From Stomorhina lunata (Eukaryota; Arthropoda; Insecta; Diptera; Rhiniidae): 64,000 bases of DNA. A program made the position numbers and the translations under genes. The notes under the pieces were generated by a model that saw only the letters and a list, made by a program, of their open reading frames with translations, searched no databases and was not told the origin of the DNA. Shown here piece by piece: positions 10,841 to 25,300 of this stretch. The stretch is from positions 8,957,442 to 9,021,441 of the forward strand of contig OW121740.1 in NCBI GenBank assembly GCA_933228675.1, written 5' to 3'. The stretch's first letter is position 1, and every line of letters starts with the position of its first letter.

Positions 10841-12510
10841 AAAAATTTCTCTATATGTATTTACAAAAAAATTTAAATTATTGTTTTTACTTGTTTAAAC
10901 AAACCCCCACCCACATTGAGAAAATTTATATTGTTTTTAATTTTTTTCTTGCTCATAAATTTCGTTGGCAATTGTTTATCAAATGAGAAGAAGAAAAAAA
11001 CTGATAAATAAAATCTGTTAAACTTGACCTTTTACAATAACATAACAATTGAATTGAAAAACGACTGAATGACTCGAAAGAGACTTTGGCTGAACTCAAT
11101 TGAACTGAAAAATTAAGTGGTTTAATTTTAAATTTTTTTTTACAAAAAAATAAAAAATTTTAAACACTTGAATTTTTAAATAAATGAATGACTGACTGAC
11201 TTACTCTGAGTGTTTTTGAATCTGGGTTATGTGGGAACTACGATTTTAGTTTCTTTCTAGTTTATTTTATTCTTAGGAAATTAACCTTCATGGTACCAAT
11301 AAGGGATAAACTTTAAGGTTTTTTTAAACTAAGAATTCATTTAAAAAAATTTGTAGTTCTTTAAATATTTATTGTTTTCTGGTGCTATCGGTTATAGTTT
11401 AGTTTTGTCATAAGCCATTGGGGTCGGAAGGGTTAAATTTTACTATTTTGTCTCTACTAAAAACAAAAATTTACTGGATGTCATATAAAACATCAACAAA
11501 TTAGTGACTTATTTTTCTACGAAAACAAAATGAGTCCGCCAGAATAAAGGGTATCTCAAAATGTGCAATCTCAAAATTATTTCGAGTTTAATCTTAATAT
11601 TTGAATTGCCCTATAATCACAACCATTACATTTTTTTTATTTTTTTTTTTTTCTTAATATTGTATTTCTAGAAAATATTCATAATAAATCATAATACACA
11701 AAAAATGTCATAACAATTCTAAAAAAGCTCAAAATAATTTGCACAATTTGTATTTTGAACATGTTTTTTTTTTTACTTTTTTTTGCAAAATCACTATAAA
11801 GCTAATTTTTTGTTGATGAAACTATAAAAAATACAAAACTATAAAAAAAAATCTGAACATGTAATGCATATAAAATGCATGTAATAATATTTTTTGTTAC
11901 AAAAGTTACGATAACATCGACGTCAACAACAACAGCAAAAAAATTAAAAACTAAGATGACAATAAATTATTTTGTTATTTTCAGTTACAAAAGAATTTTG
12001 TAACTCCCCTCCTACAATCTGTCCCTATTCATCATCTCCCTCTCTCTCTCTAAATGGAAACTCTAATCGTTTCTGATTTCAATATTTTTTTGAATTTAAT
12101 ATTTTTTTTTTAATTTTTTTCTTTGTTTCTCTGTTCATTGGAGCCCATATTTGTAATCGTTGAACACCCGCATTCAGTTCTAAACTTGAATTCATGCATT
12201 ACATGTTTTTTTTTTCGAAAAAAGAAAAAACATTTCAAAAAAATGGGGTTAGAAATATTTAGAGATTGTCATCAGCGAATTGTCAACATTTCAACAATAA
12301 TCAAATGACAATTGTTTAGTAAAATGGACAAAATCGAGGTCAATTGCTTAAAAATTTACAAAGTCATATTTCAAAAAAAAATATTATAAAATTTATGAAA
12401 ATATAAACAAAAATTGTGATTTCTCTATATTAAGCAAATTTTGACAAACAATGGCAATACTAGTGTGTACACTATCGAAGCATGAACTATGGCAACACTG
12501 GACATATTCT
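10841..12510. other. AT-rich intergenic stretch
   Basis: No gene recognised. It holds homopolymer T runs (about 11640, 11765) and a short CT-rich patch (TCCCTCTCTCTCTC near 12037). The last 100 bp before array A are unique sequence. Confidence 0.5.
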
Positions 12511-15500
12511 AAGACATGGACTAAGGCATAGACTAAGACATAGACTAAGACATAGACTAAGACATAGACTAAGACATAGACTAAGACATAGACTAAGGCA
12601 TAGACTAAGACATAGACTAAGACATAGACTAAGACATAGACTAAGACATAGACTAAGACATAGACTAAGACATAGACTAAGACATAGACTAAGACATAGA
12701 CCAAGACATAGACTAAGACATAGACTAAGACATAGACTAAGATATAGACTAAGACGTAGACTAAGACGTAGACTAAGACATAGACTAAGACATAGACTAA
12801 GACATAGACTAAGACATAGACTAAGACATAGACTAAGACATAGACTAAGACATAGACTAAGACATAGACTAAGACATAGACTAAGACATAGACTAAGACA
12901 TAGACTAAGACATAGACTAAGACATAGACTAAGACATAGACTAAGACATAGACTAAGACATAGACTAAGACATAGACTAAGACATAGACTAAGACATAGA
13001 CTAAGACATAGACTAAGACATAGACTAAGACATAGACTAAGACATAGACTAAGACATAGACTAAGACATAGACTAAGACATAGACTAAGACATAGACTAA
13101 GACATAGACTAAGACATAGACTAAGACATAGACTAAGACATAGACTAAGACATAGACCAAGACATAGACTAAGACATAGACTAAGACATAGACTAAGATA
13201 TAGACTAAGACGTAGACTAAGACGTAGACTAAGACATAGACTAAGACATAGACTAAGACATAGACTAAGACATAGACTAAGACATAGACTAAGACATAGA
13301 CTAAGACATAGACTAAGACATAGACTAAGACATAGACTAAGACATAGACTAAGACATAGACTAAGACATAGACTAAGACATAGACTAAGACATAGACTAA
13401 GACATAGACTAAGACATAGACTAAGACATAGAATAAGACATAGACTAAGACATAGACTAAGACATAGACTAAGACATAGACCAAGACATAGACTAAGACA
13501 TAGACTAAGACATAGACTAAGACATAGACTAAGACATAGACTAAGACATAGACTAAGACATAGACTAAGACATAGACTAAGACATAGACTAAGACATAGA
13601 CTAAGACATAGACTAAGACATAGACTAAGACATAGACTAAGACAGACTAAGACATAGACTAAGACATAGACTAAGACATAGACTAAGACATAGACTAAGA
13701 CATAGACTAAGACATAGACTAAGACATAGACTTAGACATAGACTAAGACATAGACTAAGACATAGACTAAAACATAGACTAAGAAATAGACTAAGACATA
13801 GACTAAGACAAAGACTAAGACATAGACTAAGACATAGACTAAGACAAAGACTAAGACATAGACTAAGACATAGACTAAGACATAGACTAAGACATAGACT
13901 AAGACATAGACTAAGACATAGACTAAGACATAGACTAAGACATAGACTAAGACATAGACTAAGACATAGACTAAGACAAAGACTAAGACATAGACCAAGA
14001 CATAGACTAAGACATAGACTAAGACATAGACTAAGACATAGACTAAGACATAGACTAAGACATAGACTAAGACATAGACTAAGACAAAGACTAAGACATA
14101 GACTAAGACATAGACTAAGACATAGACTAAGACATAGACTAAGACATAGACTAAGACATAGACTAAGACATAGACTAAGACATAGACTAAGACATAGACT
14201 AAGACATAGACTAAGACATAGACTAAGACATAGACTAAGACATAGACTAAGACATAGACTAAGACATAGACTAAGACATAGACTAAGACATAGACTAAGA
14301 CATAGACTAAGACATAGACTAAGACATAGACTAAGACATAGACTAAGACATAGACTAAGACATAGACTAAGACATAGACTAAGACATAGACTAAGACATA
14401 GACTAAGACATAGACTAAGACATAGACTAAGACATAGACTAAGACATAGACTAAGACATAGACTAAGACATAGACTAAGACATAGACTAAGACATAGACT
14501 AAGACATAGACTAAGACATAGACTAAGACATAGACTAAGACATAGACTAAGACATAGACTAAGACATAGACTAAGACATAGACTAAGACATAGACTAAGA
14601 CATAGACTAAGACATAGACTAAGACATAGACTAAGACATAGACTAAGACATAGACTAAGACATAGACTAAGACATAGACTAAGACATAGACTAAGACATA
14701 GACTAAGACATAGACTAAGACATAGACTAAGACATAGACTAAGACATAGACTAAGACATAGACTAAGACATAGACTAAGACATAGACTAAGACATAGACT
14801 AAGACATAGACTAAGACATAGACTAAGACATAGACTAAGACATAGACTAAGACATAGACTAAGACATAGACTAAGACATAGACTAAGACATAGACTAAGA
14901 CATAGACTAAGACATAGACTCAGACATAGACTAAGACATAGACTAAGACATAGACTAAGACAAAGACTAAGACATAGACTAAGACATAGACTAAGACATA
15001 GACTAAGAAATAGACTAAGACATAGACTAAGACATAGACTAAGACATAGACTAAGACATAGACTAAGACAAAGACAAAGACTAAGACATAGACTAAGACA
15101 TAGACTAAGACATAGACTAAGACATAGACTAAGACATAGACTAAGACATAGACTAAGACATAGACTAAGACATAGACTAAGACATAGACTAAGACATAGA
15201 CTAAGACATAGACTAAGACATAGACTAAGACATAGACTAAGACATAGACTAAGACATAGACTAAGACATAGACTAAGACATAGACTAAGACATAGACTAA
15301 GACATAGACATAGACTAAGACATAGACTAAGACATAGACTAAGACATAGACTAAGACATAGACTAAGACATAGACTAAGACATAGACTAAGACATAGACT
15401 AAGACATAGACTAAGACATAGACTAAGACATAGACTAAGACATAGACTAAGACATAGACTAAGACATAGACTAAGACATAGACTAAGACATAGACTAAGA

Positions 15501-16244
15501 CATAGACTAAGACATAGACTAAGACATAGACTAAGACATAGACTAAGACATAGACTAAGACATAGACTAAGACATAGACTAAGACATAGACTAAGACATA
15601 GACTAAGACATAGACTAAGACATAGACTAAGACATAGACTAAGACATAGAATAAGACATAGACTAAGACATAGACTAAGACATAGACTAAGACATAGACT
15701 AAGATATAGACTAAGACATAGACTAAGACATAGACTAAGACATAGACTAAGACATAGACTAAGATATAGACTAAGACATAGACTAAGACATAGACTAAGA
15801 CATAGACTAAGACATAGACTAAAACATAGACTAAAACATAGACTAAAACATAGACTAAAACATGGACTAAGACATAGACTAAAACATAGACTAAATAATA
15901 GACTAAAACATAGACTAAGACATAGACTAAAACATAGACTAAAACATAGACTAAGACATAGACTAAAACATAGACTAAAACATAGACTAAGACATAGACT
16001 AAGACGTAGACTAAAACATAGACTAAAACATAGACTAAAACATAGACTAAAACATAGACTAAAACATAGACTAAAACATAGACTAAAACATAGACTAAGA
16101 CATAGACTAAAATATAGACTAAAACATAGACTAAGACATAGACTAAAACATTGACTAAGACATGGACTAAAACATTGACTAAGATAAAATCTAAAGCATA
16201 CACTAAAGCAAATCCTAAGATATAGGGCAAAGCATAGACTAATA
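12511..16244 (+). repeat. 12-bp minisatellite array A (AAGACATAGACT)n
   Basis: About 310 head-to-tail copies of the 12-mer AAGACATAGACT. The centre is nearly homogeneous. The right end (about 15810-16244) drifts into AAAACATAGACT and more diverged units, as expected at an ageing array edge. A block of variants (ACC at 12699-12701, GATATAG at 12741, then two CGTAG units) recurs exactly 456 bp later (13155, 13197), showing a 38-unit segmental duplication. Because 12 is divisible by three and units lack stops in several frames, long meaningless frames arise on both strands. Confidence 0.97.
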
Positions 16245-18204
16245 CTAAGCCAAAAAATGACATAATCTATGATTATTATGTAAAACCCTCTTTCATAAAT
16301 GATTGATTACGTTTGAGATGATTCAAAAAAAATTCAAAACTCTTATCATTTGGTTGCAAAACATTTGACTAATATAAGTTCAATATTTCAAAAAAGTACT
16401 TAACATTTTTCTAGTAAAATATTTAAGTGATTTGGATTAACAAAATGATTAAATCATAAAATAATTAAATACTTAAGTGAGGAAACTTTGAAACCTTTTT
16501 TTCTTTTCTTGTTATTAATTTAATGGTTTATTACTCAGAGTTATCTAATTTATTTGCTTTTTATTATAAAAACATATAAGAAATTTATTTGTTTATTTTT
16601 TCTTCATCATCTTAATATTATAATAATTTTGTTTAATTTGCAAAATGTTTGGTTTTAGCATATTTACGTTATAATTTTTGATATTTGAAAAAGAAAAAAA
16701 TAATGAAAAAATACTTGTTAAAATATTTATGAATTGCGTGTTTAATAATCGTTTATTTATTAAGAATTTCTTAACTCGATTATTGTTATTTATGGATGAT
16801 TGATTGATGGTGAATGTAGGAATTCATCTATTCTATATAATCAGAAAGTCTCTAAGAAATTGTCATAGATACGCTTTAAAGATAAAGAAATAAAAACATA
16901 GACTTTGTAATATGAGATAAGCAAAGGCATAGACTAAAACATAGAAAACCCAAATGGAAATATGTTAATTTTATATAGATAAATGTTAATTTAACATAGA
17001 TAAATGTTAATGTATCATTATAAAATGTTAATTTAACATGATTAAATGTTATTAACATACAAAGACATAGAATTGCAATAAACAACAATTCGCGCCGCCT
17101 GATATAGTTTAAAGTGATTGAATTAATATTTATTATTAACAATTACATAAATTGTAAACAATTATTACAATTACATGGAGAGCATTTCCTTTCATTAGTT
17201 ATTTTCCTTTTTTTTTATCAGAGTACAATAATAAATTAATCAAAATTAATTAAATATTTGTGTAACTAACAACAAAACGATATGAATAAAAAATCAATTA
17301 AGAAAGTAAAATAATAGATCAACCCCTAACATATGATACCCTACACCACTGAGGAAAATTTAAGTCCAAAAAATTAAAAAGTTTAATTGAAAGTTATTAA
17401 CTTTATTTGAAAAAATATTTATAAAAGGCAAGCTTCGAAAAAATACTCTAAGATACTGTATTTAAAGGTATCGTACTGTACTAAGGCAAGTTCGGTACTT
17501 AGTCAAATACTCAACAAAGTGTTCAATTTAAGTATAGGAACCTGTTAAAATATATAACGAACACAACGAACACGAACATAACATAAGAACATAAGGAAGT
17601 ACCCTAAAAATAACGTACTTCGTTGAGTGCTATAACGTACTTTGTTGAGTACTTTAACGAACTCTTATGAAACTGACAACAATGAGAAAATCAGTATTGC
17701 CAAAAGTGAAATTAAATGCAATCAATATTGCCACAAGTTATCTAAAAATTCGTAATTCAGTATCTTATAGTATTTTAAAGTTAATTTAAAAAATACCCTT
17801 AAATCTTAGAGAACGGTACGTTATTATAAGGTACCGTTCTTTTTTTTATTGTGCCTTTCTGTACTTAACTTTGTTTCCGACTTAGTTAGGTACTTTAAAA
17901 TAAATAACTTTTGTCTGTGCGTAAGTTTAGTACAACATAATAAGATACAGTTTCTTTTCGAACTTTGGTTAAAGGTTGTGAGTTCAAGTTGGCCTTAGGT
18001 CCATGTCATTAACTATTTTTCAAAATGATGATTTTTATATTAGTTGAATAATTCGTAGGAATTCTAAAAAAAAACTATGTGGCACATAGAGTGTAAAATG
18101 CAGCATTTTCTGTCCCGCTACGGACTTTGTCAGCAGTTAAGATCATTTCTTTAACTGAACATTTAAACGAAATTAAAAACGAGAATTAAGTTGACACTTA
18201 AAAC
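16245..18204. other. AT-rich intergenic stretch with stray 12-mer remnants
   Basis: No gene recognised. Isolated CATAGACT-like units lie near 16896-16945. Around 17450-17850 there are short inverted words (TACTCAACAAAGT and its inverse near 17508 and 17640) and a perfect hairpin at 17810-17840, perhaps an old foldback element. Confidence 0.45.
17810..17840. repeat. Perfect 10-bp hairpin followed by a T run
   Basis: AGAACGGTAC (17810-17819) and GTACCGTTCT (17831-17840) are exact inverse complements around an 11-nt loop. Seven or more T follow at once on the plus strand. The function is unknown. Confidence 0.7.
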
Positions 18205-20300
18205 TTTTATATAGAAAATTTTTTTATCCAAAATTTTTCTATAGAAAATTTTTTTTATCAAAAATTTTCCTATATCAAAAATTTTTCTATAGAAAATTTT
18301 TTATCAAAAATTTTTCTATAGAAAATTTTTTTGTCAAAAATTTTTCTATAGAAAATTTTTTTATCAAAAATTTTTCTATAGAAAATTTTGTTATCGAAAA
18401 ATTTTCTATAGAAAATTTTGTTATCAAAAATTTTTCTATAGAAAATTTTTTATCAAAAATTTTTCTATAGAAAATTTTTTATCAAAAATTTTTCTATAGA
18501 AAATTTTTTATCAAAAATTTTTCTATAGAAAATTTTTTATCAAAAATTTTTCTATAGAAAATTTTTTATCAAAAATTTTTCTATAGAAAATTTTTTATCA
18601 AAAATTTTTCTATAGAAAATTTTTTATCAAAAATTTTTCTATAGAAAATTTTTTTATCTAAAATTTTTCTATAGAAAATTTTTCTATAAAAAATTTGTTT
18701 ATCAAAAATTTTTCTATAGAAAATTTTTTTATAGACAATTTTTTTACCAAAAATTTTTCTATAGAAAATTTTCTTGCAAAAATCTTTCTAATTTTTTATC
18801 AAACATTTTTTTACCAAAAATTTTTTTTATCAAAAATTTTTCTATAGAAAATTTTTTTATCAAAAATTTTTCTACAGAAAATCTTTTTATCAAAAATTTT
18901 TCTATAGAAAATTTTTTTATCAAAAATTTTTTTATCAAAAATTTTTCTATATCAAAAATTTTTCTATAGAAAATTTTTTATCAAAAATTTTTCTATAGAA
19001 AATTTTTTATCAAAAATTTTTCTATAGAAAATTTTTTATCAAAAATTTTTCTATAGAAAATTTTTTATCAAAAATTTTTCTATAGAAAATTTTTTATCAA
19101 AAATTTTTCTATACAAAATTTTTTATCAATAATTTTTCTATAAAAAATTTGTTTATCAAAAATTTTTTTATAGAAAATTTTTTTACCAAAAATTTTTTTA
19201 TAGAAAATTTTCTTACAAAAATCTTTCTAATTTTTTATCAAAAATTTTTTTATCAAAAATTTTTTTATCAAAAATTTTTTTATCAAAAATTTTTTTATCA
19301 AAAATTTTTTTATCAAAAATTTTTTTACCAAAAATTTTTTTATCAAAAATTTTTTTACCAAAAATTTTTCTATAGAAAATTTTTTTATCAAAAATTTTTC
19401 TATAGAAAATTTTTTTATCAAAAATTTTTCTATAGAAAATTTTTTTATCAAAAATTTTTCTATAGAAAATTCTTTTATCAAATATTTTTCTATAGAAAAT
19501 TTTTTTATCAAAAATTTTTCTATAGAAAATTTTTTATCAAAAATTTTTCTATAGAAAAATTTGTTATCAAAAATTTTTCTATAGAAAATTTTTCTATAAA
19601 AAATTTTTTTATCAAAAATTTTTCTATAAAAAATTTTTTTATTAAAAATTTTTTTTTATCAAAAATTTTTCTATAGAAAATCTTTTTATCAAAAATTTTT
19701 CTATAGAATTTTTTTTACCAAAAATTTTTCTATAGAAAATTTTCTGTAGAAAATTTTTCTATCAAAAATTATTCTATAGAAAATTTTTTTATCAAAAATT
19801 ATTCTATAGAAAATTTTCTTACAAAAAATGTTTATAGAAAATTTTTTATCAAAAAAATTTCCTGTAGAAAATGTTTTAACAAAAATTTTTCTATAGAAAA
19901 CTTTTTTATCAAAATTTTTTGTATTAAAAATTTTTCCATAGAAAATTTTTTTACCAAAAATTTTTCTATGAAAAATTTTCTTACAAAATTTTTTTTATCA
20001 AAAACTTCTGTATAGAAAATTTTTTTTCATAAAAAATGTTTCTATAAAAAATTTTTTTGATAAAAAATTTTTCTATAAAAAATTTTTTTGATAAAAAATT
20101 TTTCTATAAAATTTTTTTGATTAAAAATTTTTCTATAAAAAATTTTTTTGATAAACAATTTTTCTATAGAAGATTTAAACATTTTTTCATATAAAAATAT
20201 TTTTATCGAAAATTTTTACAGAAAAATATTTTTATCGAAAAATTTTTTATGAAATATAATTTTTATCGAACAATTTTCCAAAGAAAAACATTTTTATAAA
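18205..20300. repeat. ~29-30 bp minisatellite array C (CTATAG / TTTATCAAAA)
   Basis: About 70 copies of a unit made of AAATTTTTCTATAGAAAA then TTTTTTATCAA. The unit is largely palindromic (CTATAG centre), so a single strand can fold repeatedly. Length varies by one or two T per unit. Between about 19240 and 19340 the CTATAG half is lost and only TTTTTTATCAAAAA remains. After about 19990 units decay. The frames rich in F, Y, Q and K are artefacts. Confidence 0.9.
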
Positions 20301-20496
20301 AAGTTTTTCTATAAAAAAAAGAAAAAAATTTAGATCGAAAATATCTAAAAAATATAAAAATCTAAAATTGTTTAATATTAGAATTTTTTTCTGTTTTGAA
20401 AAATATGTCCAATATTTACAAAAATATTCCCATTATTTGCAAAAATATTCCCAATGTTTACAAAAATAATAGTGTCGTGGCAACAATGTTCGAGAT

Positions 20497-20616
20497 AATA
20501 TTTTATTGTTCTCTCGAACCATGTATTTTGTTGCTATAAATTGGATTTTGATTTGTAATATTTTATTGTTCTCTCGAACCATGTATTTTGTTGCTATAAA
20601 TTGGATTTTGATTTGT
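20497..20616. repeat. Exact 60-bp tandem duplication
   Basis: The 60 bases at 20497-20556 (starting AATATTTTATTGTTCTCTCG and ending GGATTTTGATTTGT) are repeated without a mismatch at 20557-20616. Perfect identity implies a recent event. Confidence 0.95.
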
Positions 20617-22373
20617 TTCTTGCCTATTTTTTTCTGTCTTTTCTTTAACAAAGCGGTACCAACTCTCTCTGTTAACATCCAAATTCCAACAGAATAATTT
20701 TAATACTCATTTTCATGAGTTTTTATTAATGATCGTGGTATTTACGAAAATTAAAAAAATTCATCGGCTTCTGGTGGTATGGGCCATAGACTACCACATA
20801 GAGTGCGATCATATGTTATGTTTTGCAACCAGAAACTGAACAAAATTGATGATATCTCGAAAACCGTTTAACCGATTTACTTATTTATGTGTATGACTTA
20901 TGTATGTGTATGGAAGTGTGTTGCAACTAGGAAACTGGGTTAGGGAAGGAAATAGATTGGGTACAGTTTAAACTTCCCTATATTGCCACTGGCAGGGCAA
21001 ACTTTTACGGGTAGTGAATAAAGAACTTTAAGCCTAAAAATGAATTTTTCGATAGTTTTTCGAGTTTCAATTTCATTGGAGTACATTTCAAAGTAGTAAC
21101 AATAGAGAGAATCTATAGAGTAGGATACCCTACTGCCACCAATTACTATAGTAATTTTTACCTATTTTTTACAACATTTTCCATTTAAAAAGGCATTTTA
21201 GAACTTTCGTTGAGTCTTTGAGAAAAATATTAGGATTTTTCTAACCCTTATATTTCAACTAAACCAAATGCTAAATGAATTATATCTAGAACCGCGTAGC
21301 ACAGTGTAACATAAAGTCTCGACAAATTAAATTAATATCAATAAATATTAAAAGCTGATAACATGTCTGTTATTTTGATAAATTTATTTCGTAAATATAA
21401 TTTTTCCGATATTTTTTTGTAATAACAAATATTTTCCGAAAAATTAATAACAAATATTTATTTATTTGGCGTTAAAAGTGGGACACTAAGTGGCGTCTAC
21501 AAACTCTCATCGTTCAATAAAAAATTGAAAATCAGGTGATTTTTTGTATAACAGCATAAGTCTATGTCGTCTATGGGGGTATATCTATACCTTAATATAT
21601 GTTTTAGACATAAACATAGTCAGCTATAATTGGAATTTACTCCCTTAAATCTGAGCCTTTAATGGAATCTATTACTATAAATCAGGGGTGGGCAGGCATG
21701 AAGACAACGAGAGGTATTTTTCGATAAGTTACTTCTTCAAGAACCTCCACCTTAAACAATAAATAAGAATATAGTCTTTATAACCCAAAAAGAAAATTAT
21801 CAAATAAAGAATTTTTTTAATTGCGTTTGGGTAAAAACTATATTTATACTGATTCAATACAAAATTATTCTACAAAAAATATAACACTTCATTCTTTTTA
21901 AATGGAAGATTTAATGATAAAAAAACGATTTCGAAAAAAAAATTTAATTCAAATTCTTAACACTACGACTTCATATTTGTATGCTAAAAAAAATTTAAGA
22001 ACTTCATACGAAATTTTAAGTAAATATTTATTTTTGTTTAACTCATGCATAAACATGTTAACAAATTTTACTTTTAATTTTTGTTTAAAAAACTTTGAAG
22101 ACACAAACAATTTGAGAAATAAATAAAAATTTTGCGTTAAACCGCCAAGACAGAAAATAAATAGAAATAACTTCACATAAATGTAATTAAGTCTGGTTTT
22201 GAATCAAAAAACACAAAACAAAACTTAAGTCCCCAGACAAAACCCCAAGACATAAGAGCCAAAAGTTATTGCAAATATCAAAAGTTAGGCAAACTTTAAG
22301 AAAAAAACTTTAATCACTTAAAATAAACGAAATAAAAAAGCTAACAATAACAAAAATATTTTTTTTAATTTTT
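20617..22373. other. AT-rich intergenic stretch
   Basis: No gene recognised. Short frames at 21902-22176 on both strands are low complexity and unconvincing. Confidence 0.45.
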
Positions 22374-25300
22374 TGTCAAAAAATTTCCTGTAAATAGTCA
22401 CTTTTCGAAAAATTTCCTATAAATAGTCAAGTTTAGAAAAATTTCCTATAAATCGACAATTTTCGAAAAATTTCCTATAAAAAGTACATTTTCGAAAAAT
22501 TTCTTATAAATAGTTAATTTTCTAAAAATTTCCTATATTTATAATCAATTTTGAAAAATTTCCTATAAATAGTCAATTTTCGAAAAATTTTCTATTAATA
22601 GTCAATTTTTGTAAAATTTCCTATTAATAATAGTCAATTTTCGAAAAATTTACTATAAATAGTCAATTTTCGAAAAATTTCCTATGAATAGTCAATTTTC
22701 GAAAAATTTCCTTTAAAATGTCAATTTTCGAAAAATTTCCTTTAAAAAGTCAATTTTCGAAAAATTTCCTATAAATAGTCAATTTTCGAAAAATTTCCTA
22801 TAAATAGTCAATTTTCGAAAAATTTCCTATAAATAGTCAATTTTCGAAAAATTTCCAATAAATAGTCAATTTTCGAAAAATTTCCTATAAATAGTCAATT
22901 TTCGAAAAATTTCCTATAAATAGTAAATTTTCGAAAAATTACCTTTAAATAGTCAATTTTCGAAAAATTTCCTATAAATAGTAAATTTTCGAAAAATTTC
23001 CTATAAATAGTCAAGTTTAGAAAAATTTCCTATAAATCGAAAATTTTCGAAAAATTTCCTATAAAAAGTAAATTTTCGAAAAATTTCTTATAAATAGTTA
23101 ATTTTCTAAAAATTTCCTATATTTATAATCAATTTTGAAAAATTTCCTATAAATAGTCAATTTTCGAAAAATTTCCTATAAATAGTCAATTTTCGAAAAA
23201 TTTCCTTTAAATAGTTAGTTTTCCAAAAATTTCCTATAAATATTTAGTCAATTTTCGAAAAATTTCCTATAAATAGTAAATTTTCGAAAAATTTCCTATA
23301 AATAGTCAATTTTCGAAAAAATTCCTATAAATAGTCAATTTTCGAAAAATTTCCTATAAATAGTCAATTTTCGAAAAATTTCCTTTAAATAGTCAGTTTT
23401 CAAAAATTTCCTATAAATAGTAAATTTTCGAAAAATTTACTATAAATAGTCAATTTTCGAAAAATTTCCTATGAATAGTCAATTTTCGAAAAATTTGCTA
23501 TAAATAGTCAATTTTGGAAAAATTTCCTTTAAAATGTCAATTTTCGAAAAATTTCCTTTAAAAAGTCAATTTTCGAAAAATTTCTTATAAATAGTCAATT
23601 TTCGAAAAAATTCCTATATTTATAATCAATTTTGAAAAATCCCCTATAAATAGTCAATTTTTGAAAAATTTCCTATAAATAGTCAAGTTTAGAAAATTTT
23701 CCTATAAATCGACAATTTTCGAAAAATTTCCTATAAAAAGTAAATTTTCGAAAAATTTCTTATAAATAGTTAATTTTCTAAAAATTTCCTATATTTATAA
23801 TCAATTTTGAAAAATTTCAATCAATTTCAAGTCAATTTTTGTAAAATTTCCTATTAATAATAGTCAATTTTCGAAAAATTTACTATAAATAGTCAATTTT
23901 CGAAAAATTTCCTATAAATAGTCAATTTTCGAAAAATTTGCTATAAATAGTCAATTTTGGAAAAATTTCCTTTAAAATGTCAATTTTCGAAAAATTTCCT
24001 TTAAAAAGTCAATTATCGAAAAATTTCCTATAAATAGTAAATTTTCGAAAAATTTCCTATAAATAGTAAATTTTCGAAAAATTTCCTATAAATAGTCAAT
24101 TTTCGAAAAATTTCCTATAAATAGTCAATTTTCGAAAAATTTCCTATAAATAGTCAATTTTCGAAAAATTTCCTATAAATAGTCAATTTCGAAAAATTTC
24201 CTATAAATAGTCAATTTTCGAAAAATTTCCAATAAATAGTCAATTTTCGAAAAATTTCCTATAAAAAAGTAAATTTTAGAAAAATTTCCTATAAATAGTC
24301 AATTTTCGAAAAATTTCCTATAAATAGTCAATTTTCGAAAAATTTTCGAAAAATTTCCTATAAATATTCAATTTTCGAAAAATTTCCTATAAATATTAAA
24401 TTTTTGAAAAATTTCTTATAAATAGTCAATTTTCGAAAAATTTACTATAAATAGTCAATTTTCGAAAAATTTCCTATAAATAGTCAATTTTCGAAAAATT
24501 AACTATAAATAGTCAATTTTCGAAAAATTTCCTATAAATAGTTAATTTTCGAATAATTTCCCAAAAATAGTAAATTTTCGAAAAATTTTCCTATAAATAG
24601 TCAATTTTCGAAAAATTTCCTACAAAAGTCAATATTTTTAAAATTTGCTATAAATAGTCAATTTTCCAAAAATTTCCTTCAAATAGTCAATTTTCCAAAA
24701 ATATCCTTCAAATAGTCAATTTTCGAAAAATTTCCTATAAATAGTAAATTTTCGAAAAATTTCCTATAAATAGTCAATTTTCGAAAAATTTCCTATAAAT
24801 TGTCAATTTTCGAATAATTTCCCAAAAATAGTAAATTTTCGAAAAATTTTCCTATAAATAGTCAATTTTCGAAAAATTTCCTATAAACAGTCAATTTTCG
24901 AAAAATTTACTATAAATAGTCAATTTTCGAAAAATTTTCTATAAATAGTCAATTTACGAATAATTTCCCAAAAATAGTAAATTTTCGAAAAATTTTCCTA
25001 TAAATAGTCAATTTTCGAAAAATTTCCTATAAATAGTCAATTTTCGAAAAATTTACTATAAATAGTCAATTTTCGAAAAATTTCCTACAAATAGTCAATT
25101 TTCGAAAAATTTCCTATAAATAGTCAATTTTCGAAAAATTTCCTATAAATAGTCAATTTTCGAAAAATTTACTATAAATAGTCAATTTTCGAAAAATTTC
25201 CTATGAATAGTAAATTTTCGAAAAATTTCCTATGAATAGTAAATTTTCGAAAAATTTCCTTTAAATAGTCAGTTTTCCAAAAATTTCCTATAAATAGTTA

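Noticed and set aside
12393..16263. Very long open frames on both strands (repeats of LVYV, RHRL and similar)
   Set aside because: The underlying unit is 12 bp, divisible by three, with several stop-free frames; the same array is open in several frames and on both strands. No start context, no unique domain, no codon signature.
19149..19676. 175-codon frame rich in FFYQK
   Set aside because: Lies wholly inside array C; compositional artefact where the local period is a multiple of three.
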